Positions 42,684 through 52,208 of a DNA stretch of 64,000 bases are shown in pieces. The notes beneath the pieces were generated by a model, which saw only the letters and a list, made by a program, of their open reading frames with translations, was not told where the DNA came from and did not search any database. The position numbers were made by a program, and so were the translations under genes. The stretch's first letter is position 1, and every line of letters starts with the position of its first letter. Origin of the DNA: CAYTXJ01 sp965613025 (GTDB taxonomy: Bacteria; Desulfobacterota; DSM-4660; Desulfatiglandales; JALVMZ01); the NCBI GenBank assembly GCA_965613025.1, contig CBFDUE010000003.1, positions 16,141 to 80,140 of the forward strand. Reading direction: 5' to 3'.

Positions 42684-43445
42684 TTATCTCTCATATGAAA
42701 AAAGGGCAGCTTTAATAAATTCCCTATTAAACCTTGCGATATTGGTAATTGATATCCCTTTTGGACACTGGGCTTCACACTCCCTGTGATTACTACAGTT
42801 TCCAAAGCCAAGCTCATCCATACGTCTTAACATATTAAGTGCCCTTCTTTCAGCCTCAACTCTTCCCTGAGGCAATAAGGCCAGGTGTGAGATCTTTGCC
42901 CCTACAAATAGCATTGAAGATGCATTGGGGCATGCAGCCACACATGCACCGCACCCTATACAGATGGCCGCATCCATGGCAAGCTCTGCATTCTTTGGAG
43001 CTACAGGTATGCTGTTTGCCTCAGGAGCCTGACCTGTATTAACAGATATATATCCACCTGCCTTAATTATTTCATCAAATGCGCTTCTATCCACTATAAG
43101 ATCCTTAATAACCTTAAAAGGTCTTGCCCTGAATGGCTCTATTACAATCGTATCCCCATCTCTAAAATGTCTCATGTGTAATTGACAGAGGGTGGTATTT
43201 TTCAGCGGGCCATGTGCCACCCCATTTACCACAGCACCACAACTTCCACATATCCCTTCACGGCAGTCATGGTCAAATGCAACAGGTTCCTTTCCTTCTA
43301 AGGTGAGTTTCTCGTTTAATAGATCCAGCATCTCTAAGAACGAGATATCAGGTGGGACATCATTTAGGGTATAGGTTTCAAAGTGCCCTTGATCATCAGG
43401 CCCTTTCTGTCTCCATATCTTCAATGTCAGATTAAGCCCTTTCAT
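42684..43445 (-). CDS. frdB: Fumarate reductase/succinate dehydrogenase iron-sulfur subunit
   Basis: 253 aa. The N-terminal plant-type [2Fe-2S] motif is DCREGICGSCGAVVNG. The C-terminal cluster motifs are CIGCGACVAACPNAS and CSNHRECEAQCPKGI. It overlaps frdA by 4 bp (ATGA). It passes electrons between the flavoprotein and the cytochrome b. Direction (fumarate reduction or succinate oxidation) cannot be read from sequence. Confidence 0.94.
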   Translation of the reverse strand: MKGLNLTLKIWRQKGPDDQGHFETYTLNDVPPDISFLEMLDLLNEKLTLEGKEPVAFDHDCREGICGSCGAVVNGVAHGPLKNTTLCQLHMRHFRDGDTIVIEPFRARPFKVIKDLIVDRSAFDEIIKAGGYISVNTGQAPEANSIPVAPKNAELAMDAAICIGCGACVAACPNASSMLFVGAKISHLALLPQGRVEAERRALNMLRRMDELGFGNCSNHRECEAQCPKGISITNIARFNREFIKAALFSYER

Positions 43446-45355
43446 TTGTAACTCCTCTCGGTGAGTTCCACAAATTCAAATACAAGGGATTCTTTATGAA
43501 GCTTAGGGGGAGAGTCATCCCCCTGATATTCCCATGCAGCCACATATGCATATTCTTCATCATTCCTCTTGGGTTCTCCCTCTTCTGTCTGATATTCCTC
43601 CATAAAGTGACATCCACATGACTCTTTCCTGTGTAATGCATCCTCTATCATAAGGAGTGAGAAATCAAAAAAGTCAGCCACCCTTATGGCCTTCTCCAAG
43701 CTCTGATTCAGATCCTCCTTTCTTCCAGGAATGAGAAGGTCATCCCAGAATCTGTCTCTCAATGCCAGGATCTCATCCCGTGCCTTTAAAAGCCCCATCT
43801 CGTTTCTGCTTATTCCACAGCTATCCCATAGGATCTTCCCAAGTTCTCTGTGAAATTCATCCACCGTCTTATGTCCCCTGATAGACAAGAGTCTCTCTAT
43901 CCTCTGATCCACCTGCCTCTTTGAATCCTCAAATGCAGGATGTGTATCATCGACATCCTCAAGCAATGTCCCTGCAAAGTATCCTCCAATGGTATAAGGA
44001 ATAATAAAATATCCATCTGCAAGTCCCTGCATCAGAGCGCTTGCCCCTAATCTATTTGCACCATGATCTGAGAAATTGGCCTCTCCAAGCACAAAGAGCC
44101 CTGGAATTGTGCTCATAAGGTTATAGTCCACCCAGAGCCCTCCCATAGTGTAATGCACTGCAGGATATATCATCATGGGAGTCTCATAGGCATTTTGCCC
44201 GGTGATCTTTTCATACATATCAAATATATTCCCATATTTTTTCTCTATTGTCTCCCTGCCGTCCCTCTCTATTGCATCACGAAAGTCTAAATATACCGCA
44301 TAGCCTGTTGGACCAACTCCCCTTCCCTCATCACATACCTGTTTTATGTTACGGGAGGCCACATCCCTTGGGGTAAGATTACCATAGGTTGGGTATTTTC
44401 TTTCTAAGAAATAGTCTCTGTCCTTTTCGGGTATCTCATTGGGAGGACGCCTGTCTCCAGGACTTTTAGGAACCCATACCCTTCCATCATTTCTTAGGCT
44501 CTCACTCATTAGAGTAAGCTTTGATTGATACCTTCCATGAACAGGAATACAGGTTGGATGGATCTGGGTAAAACAGGGGTTTGCAAAGAATGCCCCCTTT
44601 TTATATGCATTCCATATGGCGCTCACATTGGAATTCATTCCATTGGTGGAAAGGAAATATACATTTCCATATCCACCAGTTGCAAGCACCACTGCATGGG
44701 CACTATGGGTTTCCAGCTCACCACTTACAAGATTCCTTACCACCACACCCCTTGCCTTTCCTCCTACAAGCACCAGATCCATCATCTCTCTTCTGGTAAA
44801 GAGCTTTATCCTGCCTGCATTTACCTGTCTCATCATGGCAGAATAGGCACCGAGCAATAGCTGTTGGCCAGTTTGCCCTTTTGCATAAAAGGTCCTGGAT
44901 ACCAAAGCTCCTCCAAAGGATCTGTTTGCAAGATACCCTCCATATTCCCTTGCAAAGGGCACTCCCTGAGCCACACACTGATCAATTATATTATTGCTTA
45001 TCTGAGCGAGTCTGTAGACATTTGCCTCTCTTGCCCTAAAGTCTCCTCCCTTTATGGTGTCATAAAAGAGCCTGAAGATACTATCTCCATCCCCAGGATA
45101 GTTCTTTGCGGCATTTATTCCACCCTGTGCGGCAATACTATGTGCCCTTCTTGGGCTGTCCTGTATGCAAAAGGTCTTCACATTATATCCAAGCTCTGCA
45201 AGAGTGGCAGAAGCAGATGCCCCCGCAAGCCCAGTTCCAACCACAATTATCTCAAATTTTCTCTTATTTGAAGGGCTTACAAGCTTTAGCTCATCCTTGT
45301 GTCTTTCCCATTTGCTCTCAAGTGGGCCTCCAGGAGTCTTTGAATCCAATACCAT
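43442..45355 (-). CDS. frdA: Fumarate reductase/succinate dehydrogenase flavoprotein subunit
   Basis: 637 aa. FAD-binding GTGLAGASASATLAELGYNV is followed by RRAHSIAAQGGINAAKN, whose His attaches FAD covalently. The substrate-site segments FTQIHPTCIPVHG and YGNLTPRDVASRNI and a C-terminal helical domain follow. It resembles the epsilon/Bacillus type. ATG 45355 (GGTGAG upstream) is preferred to an earlier in-frame start at 45403 that overlaps frdC. Confidence 0.95.
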   Translation of the reverse strand: MVLDSKTPGGPLESKWERHKDELKLVSPSNKRKFEIIVVGTGLAGASASATLAELGYNVKTFCIQDSPRRAHSIAAQGGINAAKNYPGDGDSIFRLFYDTIKGGDFRAREANVYRLAQISNNIIDQCVAQGVPFAREYGGYLANRSFGGALVSRTFYAKGQTGQQLLLGAYSAMMRQVNAGRIKLFTRREMMDLVLVGGKARGVVVRNLVSGELETHSAHAVVLATGGYGNVYFLSTNGMNSNVSAIWNAYKKGAFFANPCFTQIHPTCIPVHGRYQSKLTLMSESLRNDGRVWVPKSPGDRRPPNEIPEKDRDYFLERKYPTYGNLTPRDVASRNIKQVCDEGRGVGPTGYAVYLDFRDAIERDGRETIEKKYGNIFDMYEKITGQNAYETPMMIYPAVHYTMGGLWVDYNLMSTIPGLFVLGEANFSDHGANRLGASALMQGLADGYFIIPYTIGGYFAGTLLEDVDDTHPAFEDSKRQVDQRIERLLSIRGHKTVDEFHRELGKILWDSCGISRNEMGLLKARDEILALRDRFWDDLLIPGRKEDLNQSLEKAIRVADFFDFSLLMIEDALHRKESCGCHFMEEYQTEEGEPKRNDEEYAYVAAWEYQGDDSPPKLHKESLVFEFVELTERSYK

Positions 45356-45365
45356 ATATCTCACC

Positions 45366-46007
45366 TCACCTAATAAAAAACATATATAGGGGAATTGATC
45401 CAAAACCGATTAAAAACAGGATACTCAATATATAAGATAAGACCCATATGGCACTCATATATTTGGGATGATTAAGGCCGAGGCTCTGAAATGCGCTCCA
45501 AAAGCCATGTCGCACATGCAATGCCACCGCTATCATGCCAAGTATATAGAATATCACATATGGAAAAGAGGAAAACCATCTCTTAACCACATCATATAGT
45601 TCAACACGGGCTACTCCGAAATGAAAGGTAAATAGATGAAAGATTACAAAGATAAGAAGAAATGCTCCACTGTATGGCATAAGAGCTGAGGAAAGGGTTC
45701 TTCCTCCCTCATATCTCTTCATGCTGTATGAAACGGGGCGAGCCCTGATATTTTCCAAAAATAGGATCAGACCAAAAGATATATGCAATATGGCACATAA
45801 AAGTAATACAATCTCAATGAGATTTATAATTATCCCAAGGGAATGAAGCCTTGAAGAGTAATTAAGCAGAGAGTCTTTCCCACCATAGATAGTCAAATTT
45901 CCAAGGAGATGCACGCACAAAAAGCTTATAAAGATAAGGCCAGTTAGGGCCATAACCATCTTCTTCCCAATTGATGACCAGACTATCCTAAGAAACCAGC
46001 CCATCAT
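45366..46007 (-). CDS. frdC: Fumarate reductase/succinate dehydrogenase cytochrome b subunit
   Basis: 213 aa membrane protein with five helices of the diheme type-B family. Heme-ligand histidines are at LCVHLLGNLTIYGG, LLCAILHISFGLIL, FVIFHLFTFHFG and ALHVRHGFWSAFQSLGLNH. Diheme enzymes work with menaquinone. It overlaps the fumarase gene by 4 bp. Confidence 0.93.
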   Translation of the reverse strand: MMGWFLRIVWSSIGKKMVMALTGLIFISFLCVHLLGNLTIYGGKDSLLNYSSRLHSLGIIINLIEIVLLLCAILHISFGLILFLENIRARPVSYSMKRYEGGRTLSSALMPYSGAFLLIFVIFHLFTFHFGVARVELYDVVKRWFSSFPYVIFYILGMIAVALHVRHGFWSAFQSLGLNHPKYMSAIWVLSYILSILFLIGFGSIPLYMFFIR

Positions 46008-47620
46008 AATCCCTCATTTAGTGTCTCATAGAAGTCATTTCCCTTATCATCAATTATTAAAAACGCTGGAAAGTCTTCAACTTCTATCATATATATGGCC
46101 TCCATTCCAAGCTCTTCATAATCCAGCAATCTCATATCCTTGATGCATTCTTTTCCGATTCGTGCAGCCGCTCCTCCGATGGAACCCAGATAGAATCCTC
46201 CATATCTTTTACATGAATCCTTAACCATAGGGGATCTATTACCCTTACCCACCATCACCAAGGATATACCCTGTTTTTGAAATTCGGGCACATAGGGGTC
46301 CATCCTGGCAGAGGTGGTAGGTCCAAAAGAGCCCGATGGGTATCCAGGAACTGTCTTTGCAGGGCCTGCATAGTATATAGGATATTCAAAAAGATATGAG
46401 GGGAGTGATTCCCCTCTCTTAAGCCTATTTAGGATCTTGGAATGAGCCATATCGCGTGCAACTACCATATGGCCTTTAAGCCTAAGCCTTGCCCCCACTG
46501 GAACCTTTGAAAGCTCTTCTCTTAGATGAGTCATTCCTTTGTCCATATTAATCTCATATGCATTTTCCATATCCTCAAAGGAAGAGGTGGGAAGAAAGCG
46601 GGCAGGATCTTCTTCAAGCCTCTCTAAGAAGATTCCTTCATCAGATATGTATCCTAAGATATTTCTGTGTGCAGAACAACTCACCCCTATCCCCACAAAG
46701 CAGGAGGCTCCATGCCTTGGAAGCCTGAGTGCGCGAGCTTCAATTGCAAAATATCTTCCTCCAAATTGTGCACCGATTCCCAGATCCTTTGCCTTTTCAA
46801 TAAGCCATTTTTCAAATTCTCTATCCCTAAATGCCAGGGATCTACCGCCCTCTTTGGGAAGAGAGTCCAGATATCCGGCAGAAGCAAGCTTTACCGTCTT
46901 TAGATTAAACTCAGGAGATGTTCCACCCACTACCACCACTAAGTGATACGGGGGGCATGCAGCAGTTCCTATCTCCTTGATCTTTTCACCTATAAATTCC
47001 TTTAAGGCCCTTTCATTTAATATGGCCTTGGATTTCTGAAATAGATAGGTCTTGTTGGAAGACCCCCCTCCCTTTGCAATAAAGAGAAATGAATATCTAT
47101 CACCTCCGCTTGCTTCAATCTCTATCTGAGCAGGAAGATTATTACCTGAATTCTTTTCCTCATACATTGTGGATGGAATTACCTGAGAGTAACGAAGTGG
47201 ATTCTTGGTATATGCATTAGATATCCCTTTTAATAGGGCCTCCCTGTCATTAAATCCGGTCCAGACCATCTGCCCCTTCTTTCCAAATACAATAGCGGTT
47301 CCAGTATCTTGACATAGGGGAAAGAGCCTGCTTGATGCAATCACAGCATTTTTAATAAGTTCCAATGCCACATATCTATCGTTCTTAGAAGAGTCAGGAG
47401 CATTTAAGATCTCTTGTAATCTCCTTAGATGAGAGCTTCTGAGAAGATATGCCATATCTGTAAAGGCTGTTTCAGACAGAAGCACAAGACCTTCATAGTG
47501 AATCTTTAATATGCGGTGTCCTTCAAAATCCCCTACTTCCACATAGTCCTCTGTTATGCATCTATATGGAACATCACTATTTTCTATCTTAAAAGGTTCA
47601 CTATGTAAAAGGTGCTCCAT
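46004..47620 (-). CDS. fum: Class I (iron-sulfur) fumarate hydratase
   Basis: 538 aa with alpha and beta parts fused, as in FumA. The alpha part has PLCQDTGTAIVFGKKGQ, IAKGGGSSNKTYL, AACPPYHLVVVVGGTSPE and VSCSAHRNILG, which together give the three Cys of an oxygen-labile [4Fe-4S] cluster. The beta part has YYAGPAKTVPGYPSGSFGPT. It interconverts malate and fumarate next to its partner enzymes. Confidence 0.94.
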   Translation of the reverse strand: MEHLLHSEPFKIENSDVPYRCITEDYVEVGDFEGHRILKIHYEGLVLLSETAFTDMAYLLRSSHLRRLQEILNAPDSSKNDRYVALELIKNAVIASSRLFPLCQDTGTAIVFGKKGQMVWTGFNDREALLKGISNAYTKNPLRYSQVIPSTMYEEKNSGNNLPAQIEIEASGGDRYSFLFIAKGGGSSNKTYLFQKSKAILNERALKEFIGEKIKEIGTAACPPYHLVVVVGGTSPEFNLKTVKLASAGYLDSLPKEGGRSLAFRDREFEKWLIEKAKDLGIGAQFGGRYFAIEARALRLPRHGASCFVGIGVSCSAHRNILGYISDEGIFLERLEEDPARFLPTSSFEDMENAYEINMDKGMTHLREELSKVPVGARLRLKGHMVVARDMAHSKILNRLKRGESLPSYLFEYPIYYAGPAKTVPGYPSGSFGPTTSARMDPYVPEFQKQGISLVMVGKGNRSPMVKDSCKRYGGFYLGSIGGAAARIGKECIKDMRLLDYEELGMEAIYMIEVEDFPAFLIIDDKGNDFYETLNEGL

Positions 47621-47628
47621 CCCCTCTT

Positions 47629-48567
47629 TTATCCCTTAAGCCTCTTCATATCATCTACAAGCCTCTTTACCGCATCCGCTGACCTTTTAAGCTCTGACAT
47701 CTCTTCCTCATTTAAAGGGATCTGGATTATCTCTTCAACTCCTCCCTTTCCAAGCTTAACCGGTACACCCACAAAGAGCCCTTCAATTCCATACTCTCCT
47801 TCAAGGTATGCAGAGCAGGGCACAATCTTTTTCTTATCCTTTAATATGGCCTCTGCCATCTCAACTGAAGCAGCAGAAGGGGCATAGTATGCACTGCCTG
47901 TCTTAAGGTATCCCACAATCTCTGCCCCCCCTTTTCTGGTTCTATCAATAAGTGCCCCAATTCTTTCCTTAGAGATAAACTCTGTAATAGGAATACCAGA
48001 TACAGTGGAGAATCTGGGAAGGGGAACCATCGTATCTCCATGCCCACCAAGAACAAGAGCCTGAATATTTTCAACGGATACATTTAGCTCCATTGATATA
48101 AAGAGCCTAAATCTTGCAGAATCTAAGATTCCTGCCATTCCCATAACTCTCTGTTTTGGAAAACCGGTTACATCCTTTACCACATGGCACATTGCATCTA
48201 AGGGATTACTTACCACAATTACTATGGACTCTGGACAGTATCTTTTAATATTCTCTGAAACCTCCTCTACAATTTTCATGTTGGTGGAAAGAAGATCATC
48301 CCTGCTCATACCTGGCTTTCTTGCCACTCCAGCGGTAACTATCACTATATCACTTCCTTTAGAGGCCTCATACTCTGAGGTATATCCTAAGATAGCACAG
48401 TCATGCATCTCAATAGGTGCGGCTTCATACATATCTAAGGCCTTACCCTGAGGGATACCATCTAATACATCTATGAGGATTACATCTCCAAGCTCCTTCT
48501 CTGCAATCCTCATGGCAGTGGTTGCACCCACATTTCCTGCCCCAATAACTGTTATCTTAGCCTTCAT
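47629..48567 (-). CDS. mdh: NAD-dependent malate dehydrogenase
   Basis: 312 aa of the LDH-like MDH group. Motifs: VIGAGNVGATTAMRIAEK (NAD binding), TAGVARKPGMSRDDLL (substrate Arg loop specific for malate), NPLDAMCHV and GGHGDTMVPLPR (catalytic His). AAGGAG lies six bases before the ATG. It is the second gene of the C4-acid operon. Confidence 0.95.
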   Translation of the reverse strand: MKAKITVIGAGNVGATTAMRIAEKELGDVILIDVLDGIPQGKALDMYEAAPIEMHDCAILGYTSEYEASKGSDIVIVTAGVARKPGMSRDDLLSTNMKIVEEVSENIKRYCPESIVIVVSNPLDAMCHVVKDVTGFPKQRVMGMAGILDSARFRLFISMELNVSVENIQALVLGGHGDTMVPLPRFSTVSGIPITEFISKERIGALIDRTRKGGAEIVGYLKTGSAYYAPSAASVEMAEAILKDKKKIVPCSAYLEGEYGIEGLFVGVPVKLGKGGVEEIIQIPLNEEEMSELKRSADAVKRLVDDMKRLKG

Positions 48568-48585
48568 AGCAGACTCCTTAAAGCC

Positions 48586-50082
48586 CTATTTTGAATCTTC
48601 TTTAAGCCTCTTTAATGCCTCTTCAATTGCCTCATCTTCCCTCTTTATATCTTCCAGTGTCTTTGGTCTTACATGCTCTGGCTTTTCTTCAATCCCATAT
48701 TTCCATTTCAAAAACTGCTCACCAGTGGTAGGGAACAGTGCCACAATCAGGAGATCATAGTCATCTTTAATGAGGTCACCATATTTCTCTTTGACCTTAG
48801 GAAGTTCAGGTTCCAGATAGTCTGCTGGTCTTCCTGTAATAGGAGTTTCTCCCCGTTTGTAGCCTTTAAGGATCTTCTTTTGGATTTCAGGATCAACAGG
48901 TGTGGGAGTCCTTCCATATAGCCCATAGACCAGGTCTTTTACTTCATTGGTGACCATGCGGTATTTTCCAAAAAGCACATTTAGCACCGCCTGCACCCCT
49001 ACTATCTGACTTGTGGGAGTAACCAATGGGGGTGTCCCTAACTCCCTTCTGGTTATGGGTATCTCTTTCAATACCTCGGGGAGTCTATTCAGTGCCTTTG
49101 CCTCTTTAAGCTGGTTTACCAGATTGGATATCATACCACCCGGTATCTGATGCACTAATACTCCAGTATCTATCACAGAGACCTTTTCCTTAGAAAGATA
49201 ATCCCTGTACTTAGGTGCGATACTCTCTAAGTAATCTCCCAACTCAAGAAGCAGATTCAGATCAAAGCCAGGGTCCCTTGTAGTTCCATAGAGCGCTGCA
49301 ACAATTGGTTCCACCGCAGGCTGAGAAGTTCTCAATGCAAAAGGTGCAAGGCATGTATCAATTATGTCTACCCCGGCCTTAATTGCCTCCATATAGACCA
49401 TAGAGGCCATACCACTGGTGTAGTGGGTGTGAAGATGTATGGGTATATCTATCTCCTTTTTAAGTTCAGCTATAAGTCTTCCCACATCAAATGGTGCCAT
49501 GATACCAGCCATATCTTTTATACAGAGGGAGTCTGCTCCCATATCTACAATCTCTTTTGCCTTTTTCTTGTAATAGTCAATGTTAAAGACATCTCCACCC
49601 ATCCTTCTCTCTGTAAGGGAATAACAGATGGCACCCTGAAAGTGCTTTCCATTTGCCTTGATTCTTTCAACTACTGTTTCAAAATTCCTTATATCATTTA
49701 GTGCATCAAACACCCTGAATACATCGATTCCCACCTCGCAGGCCTTATCTACAAATAGCTTTGCCACATCATCTGGATATTGTCTGTAACCCACCAAGTT
49801 CTGACCTCTCAGCAGCATGGAAAATGGGGTATTTTTTATATATTTTTTAAGGGTCCTGACTCTTTCAAAAGGGTCCTCTGCAAGAAACCGATGCATGCTG
49901 TCAAAGGTGGCTCCACCCCATACCTCCATTGCCCAAAATCCAACACTATCCATCTTCTCTGCAATGGGTATCATATCCTCTGTTCTCATACGTGTTGCAA
50001 ACAGAGACTGATGCCCATCACGGAAGGTGTTATCCTGAATCTTTACAGGATTCTTTTCCCCTTCTTCTAAGAATCTATCCAT
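48586..50082 (-). CDS. Pyruvate carboxylase subunit B / oxaloacetate decarboxylase alpha-like carboxyltransferase
   Basis: 498 aa. The carboxyltransferase barrel begins with IQDNTFRDGHQSLFATRMRT and includes FWAMEVWGGATFDSMHRFL, MLLRGQNLVGYRQYPDDV and the metal-binding IHLHTHYTSGMASMVY. The C-terminal part is the PycB-type helical domain. No biotinyl-Lys motif (AMKM) is present, so a separate carrier protein is needed. ATG 50082 has GGAGG eight bases upstream. It would supply or consume oxaloacetate for mdh downstream; direction is uncertain. Confidence 0.9.
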   Translation of the reverse strand: MDRFLEEGEKNPVKIQDNTFRDGHQSLFATRMRTEDMIPIAEKMDSVGFWAMEVWGGATFDSMHRFLAEDPFERVRTLKKYIKNTPFSMLLRGQNLVGYRQYPDDVAKLFVDKACEVGIDVFRVFDALNDIRNFETVVERIKANGKHFQGAICYSLTERRMGGDVFNIDYYKKKAKEIVDMGADSLCIKDMAGIMAPFDVGRLIAELKKEIDIPIHLHTHYTSGMASMVYMEAIKAGVDIIDTCLAPFALRTSQPAVEPIVAALYGTTRDPGFDLNLLLELGDYLESIAPKYRDYLSKEKVSVIDTGVLVHQIPGGMISNLVNQLKEAKALNRLPEVLKEIPITRRELGTPPLVTPTSQIVGVQAVLNVLFGKYRMVTNEVKDLVYGLYGRTPTPVDPEIQKKILKGYKRGETPITGRPADYLEPELPKVKEKYGDLIKDDYDLLIVALFPTTGEQFLKWKYGIEEKPEHVRPKTLEDIKREDEAIEEALKRLKEDSK

Positions 50083-50122
50083 GATCCAATCCTCCAAAAG
50101 ATTTAATTAAGAAAGATATCTT

Positions 50123-50149
50123 TTATTACTTAGAGGGAGATCATGTCAA
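50123..50149 (-). promoter_or_regulatory. Probable promoter of the C4-acid operon
   Basis: Minus-strand TTGACA (50149-50144), 15-bp spacer and TAATAA (50128-50123), about 40 bp before the start. The spacer is shorter than ideal. Confidence 0.45.
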
Positions 50150-50198
50150 TAGAATTTATGTATTTAGCGAAAGACATTCCCCTTCTCAGGTCAAAATA

Positions 50199-50795
50199 TT
50201 ATTTATGACATAGGGCCTTAATGACTTCACTGGCAAAAGCAGAGGCACTCTGTGGACCATTGGCAGTTATAATATCTCCATCCCTTTCAACGCCCTTTCC
50301 AGTATATATGGCACCTTTAGCCCTGAGCCTTGAAGCCTCTGTTGGCCAGACCGTTGCCCTCTTTCCTTTAAGGACTCCTGCATTTGCAAGGGTAACAGGT
50401 GAAATGCATATGGCACCAATCACCTTGCCTTTGTTAAAGGCCTCTTTTAAAAGCCTATGGACTGTCTTATTGTTCCAGTATTCAGTGGCTCCAATTCCAC
50501 CAACAAGAATCAGCGCATCAAAAGAGTCCATATCTATCTGGTTTACAAGTTTCTCAGGCCTGACTTTTAACCCAAGCATTCCAACAGATTCTCTTAAAGA
50601 AGAAGATGCGATCACAACCTTTGCACCCTCTGCCTTGAATAGATCATAAGGTATCTTAAATTCCTCATCCCTGAATTTGCTACTTGCAATAATCATTACT
50701 ATCCCTTTTCCCTTAAGTGATTGGGCTTGACTATCATGAATAGCCCCAAAGGATATAAAGAAAAGCATTGCTAATAATAGAGATATCCTCTTCAT
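50199..50795 (-). CDS. Secreted DJ-1/PfpI-family protein
   Basis: 198 aa. A signal peptide (about 1-25, ending SQAQ) indicates a periplasmic location, unusual for this mostly cytoplasmic family. The core has ALILVGGIGATEYWNNKTV and the nucleophile elbow VIGAICISPVTLANAGVL with the reactive Cys; a later ATVWPTEAS is typical. Members act as chaperones, glyoxalases or amidases; the role here is unknown. It follows the TrpF-like gene by 4 bp. Confidence 0.85.
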   Translation of the reverse strand: MKRISLLLAMLFFISFGAIHDSQAQSLKGKGIVMIIASSKFRDEEFKIPYDLFKAEGAKVVIASSSLRESVGMLGLKVRPEKLVNQIDMDSFDALILVGGIGATEYWNNKTVHRLLKEAFNKGKVIGAICISPVTLANAGVLKGKRATVWPTEASRLRAKGAIYTGKGVERDGDIITANGPQSASAFASEVIKALCHK

Positions 50796-50799
50796 GCTC

Positions 50800-51549
50800 T
50801 TACCTCCCTTTTAAATATTTTTCAGCACGCCTTATCTCCGAAATAAAACTCTTTACCTTTTTAATATCCTTCTTAAATCTTATGGGATTTCCATATATAT
50901 CTTTCAGATTTGTCTTTGTGCAGCTATCTGCTCCTTCTGTCTGTGTAAATATCAGGGCATCATAGACATTTTCCGGCCCTAAGCCTCCTGCAAGTATAAC
51001 CGGTATCCTGGAAACTCTGATTATCTCTTTTGCCATGATCCAATCACACGTATCTCCTGTAATTCCCACATAACCCTTTACAGGAGAGTTATTCTTATAG
51101 GTATCAATAAGGAATATATCTGTTAAGTCCTGAAAGAGGGCTATCCAATGGAGTATCTCTTTTGCCCTGCTCTTATCAGTTTTCTTTGGAACAGGTATAG
51201 ATCTCATAATAAGGAGATGAGGAAAACGACTCTTTATCTCATACTGAAGATCAAGGCATGCCCCTTTTATCCTATCTTTTAGTGAAAAGAGGTCATCACA
51301 GAGATGGATAATATGAGGAGTATAATATTCCACTGCCATTGATATTGTCTTAAGGGATCTGAACAGGGGAAGTATGATATGCCTTATTTTTGTTCCCTTT
51401 ATACAGAGCCCCACTTCTTTGATCCTTTTGTCTTTCCATTCCTCTTCACTTAAGAGCACACTTCCCATATGGTCAAGATCCATGCCCTTAAGCCTTTCTG
51501 CCTCCGTAGGATCTTGTATCTCATATATCTGGGAAATTAGCCTTTCCAT
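50800..51549 (-). CDS. TrpF-like (beta/alpha)8 barrel protein of unknown substrate
   Basis: 249 aa. The C-terminal half resembles phosphoribosylanthranilate isomerase: DIFLIDTYKNNSPVKGYVGI, TGDTCDWIMAKEI and PVILAGGLGPENVYDAL. The end of the phosphate-binding loop reads EGADSCTKTN in place of the usual GVDVSSG. The usual N-terminal VKICG is replaced by VGLCIKGTKI. No other trp genes are nearby. A paralogue with a different substrate is more likely than tryptophan synthesis. Confidence 0.7.
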   Translation of the reverse strand: MERLISQIYEIQDPTEAERLKGMDLDHMGSVLLSEEEWKDKRIKEVGLCIKGTKIRHIILPLFRSLKTISMAVEYYTPHIIHLCDDLFSLKDRIKGACLDLQYEIKSRFPHLLIMRSIPVPKKTDKSRAKEILHWIALFQDLTDIFLIDTYKNNSPVKGYVGITGDTCDWIMAKEIIRVSRIPVILAGGLGPENVYDALIFTQTEGADSCTKTNLKDIYGNPIRFKKDIKKVKSFISEIRRAEKYLKGR

Positions 51550-51611
51550 AAATTATGCGTTTGAAAACTGAAACATAATTTTATAGATATTATAACATAA
51601 AAGGAATGATT

Positions 51612-52208
51612 ATGGGAGCAATAAGAGGAAGGTGGAATGATCACTTTAGTATCCGTGCAAGGGAGGAGGGCTGGAAGGCAAGATCAGTCTTTAAGCTAAT
51701 GGAGATGGACAGGAAATGGAAATTATTTCGGAAAGGGCAAAAGGTGCTTGATCTTGGATGCTATCCAGGATCCTGGAGCCAATATGCCTTAGAGAGGGTG
51801 GGATCGAAAGGAGAGGTTATTGGTATTGACATAAGGCATCCTACAGGGATTAATTATAAAAACTTTAGATTTATAGAGGCAGATGTATCCAGGCTGGATA
51901 TGGACTGGCTCAGAGAAGAGATATCTCCGAGGGATATAGTATTGAGTGATCTTGCTCCCAATACCACGGGAATCAGATGGCGTGATTCCCATTTTTCAAT
52001 TCAGCTTGGAAGGATAGCCCTTAAGATATCAGAGGTGTTATTAAAGAGAGATGGAATATTTATATGTAAGATATTTGAGGGAGAAGAGGCTCCTGGGTTT
52101 AGAAAAGAGATTTCCTCCTATTTTAAAAAGATTAAAGACTTTAGACCAGTTGCTGTTAGATCCGGTAGCTATGAAAGATATATCATTGGATTTTCATTTA
52201 ATAGATGA
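51612..52208 (+). CDS. rlmE: 23S rRNA 2'-O-ribose methyltransferase RlmE (FtsJ)
   Basis: 198 aa. SAM motif VLDLGCYPGSWSQYAL. The catalytic tetrad is visible: Lys in EGWKARSVFKLME, Asp in LSDLAPNTTG, Lys in FICKIFEGEE and Glu in SGSYERYIIGF. It modifies U2552 of 23S rRNA. ATG 51612 is preferred because AAAGG lies seven bases upstream. A MITE begins two bases inside the stop codon, so the TGA is formed partly by the element. Confidence 0.93.
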   Translation: MGAIRGRWNDHFSIRAREEGWKARSVFKLMEMDRKWKLFRKGQKVLDLGCYPGSWSQYALERVGSKGEVIGIDIRHPTGINYKNFRFIEADVSRLDMDWLREEISPRDIVLSDLAPNTTGIRWRDSHFSIQLGRIALKISEVLLKRDGIFICKIFEGEEAPGFRKEISSYFKKIKDFRPVAVRSGSYERYIIGFSFNR

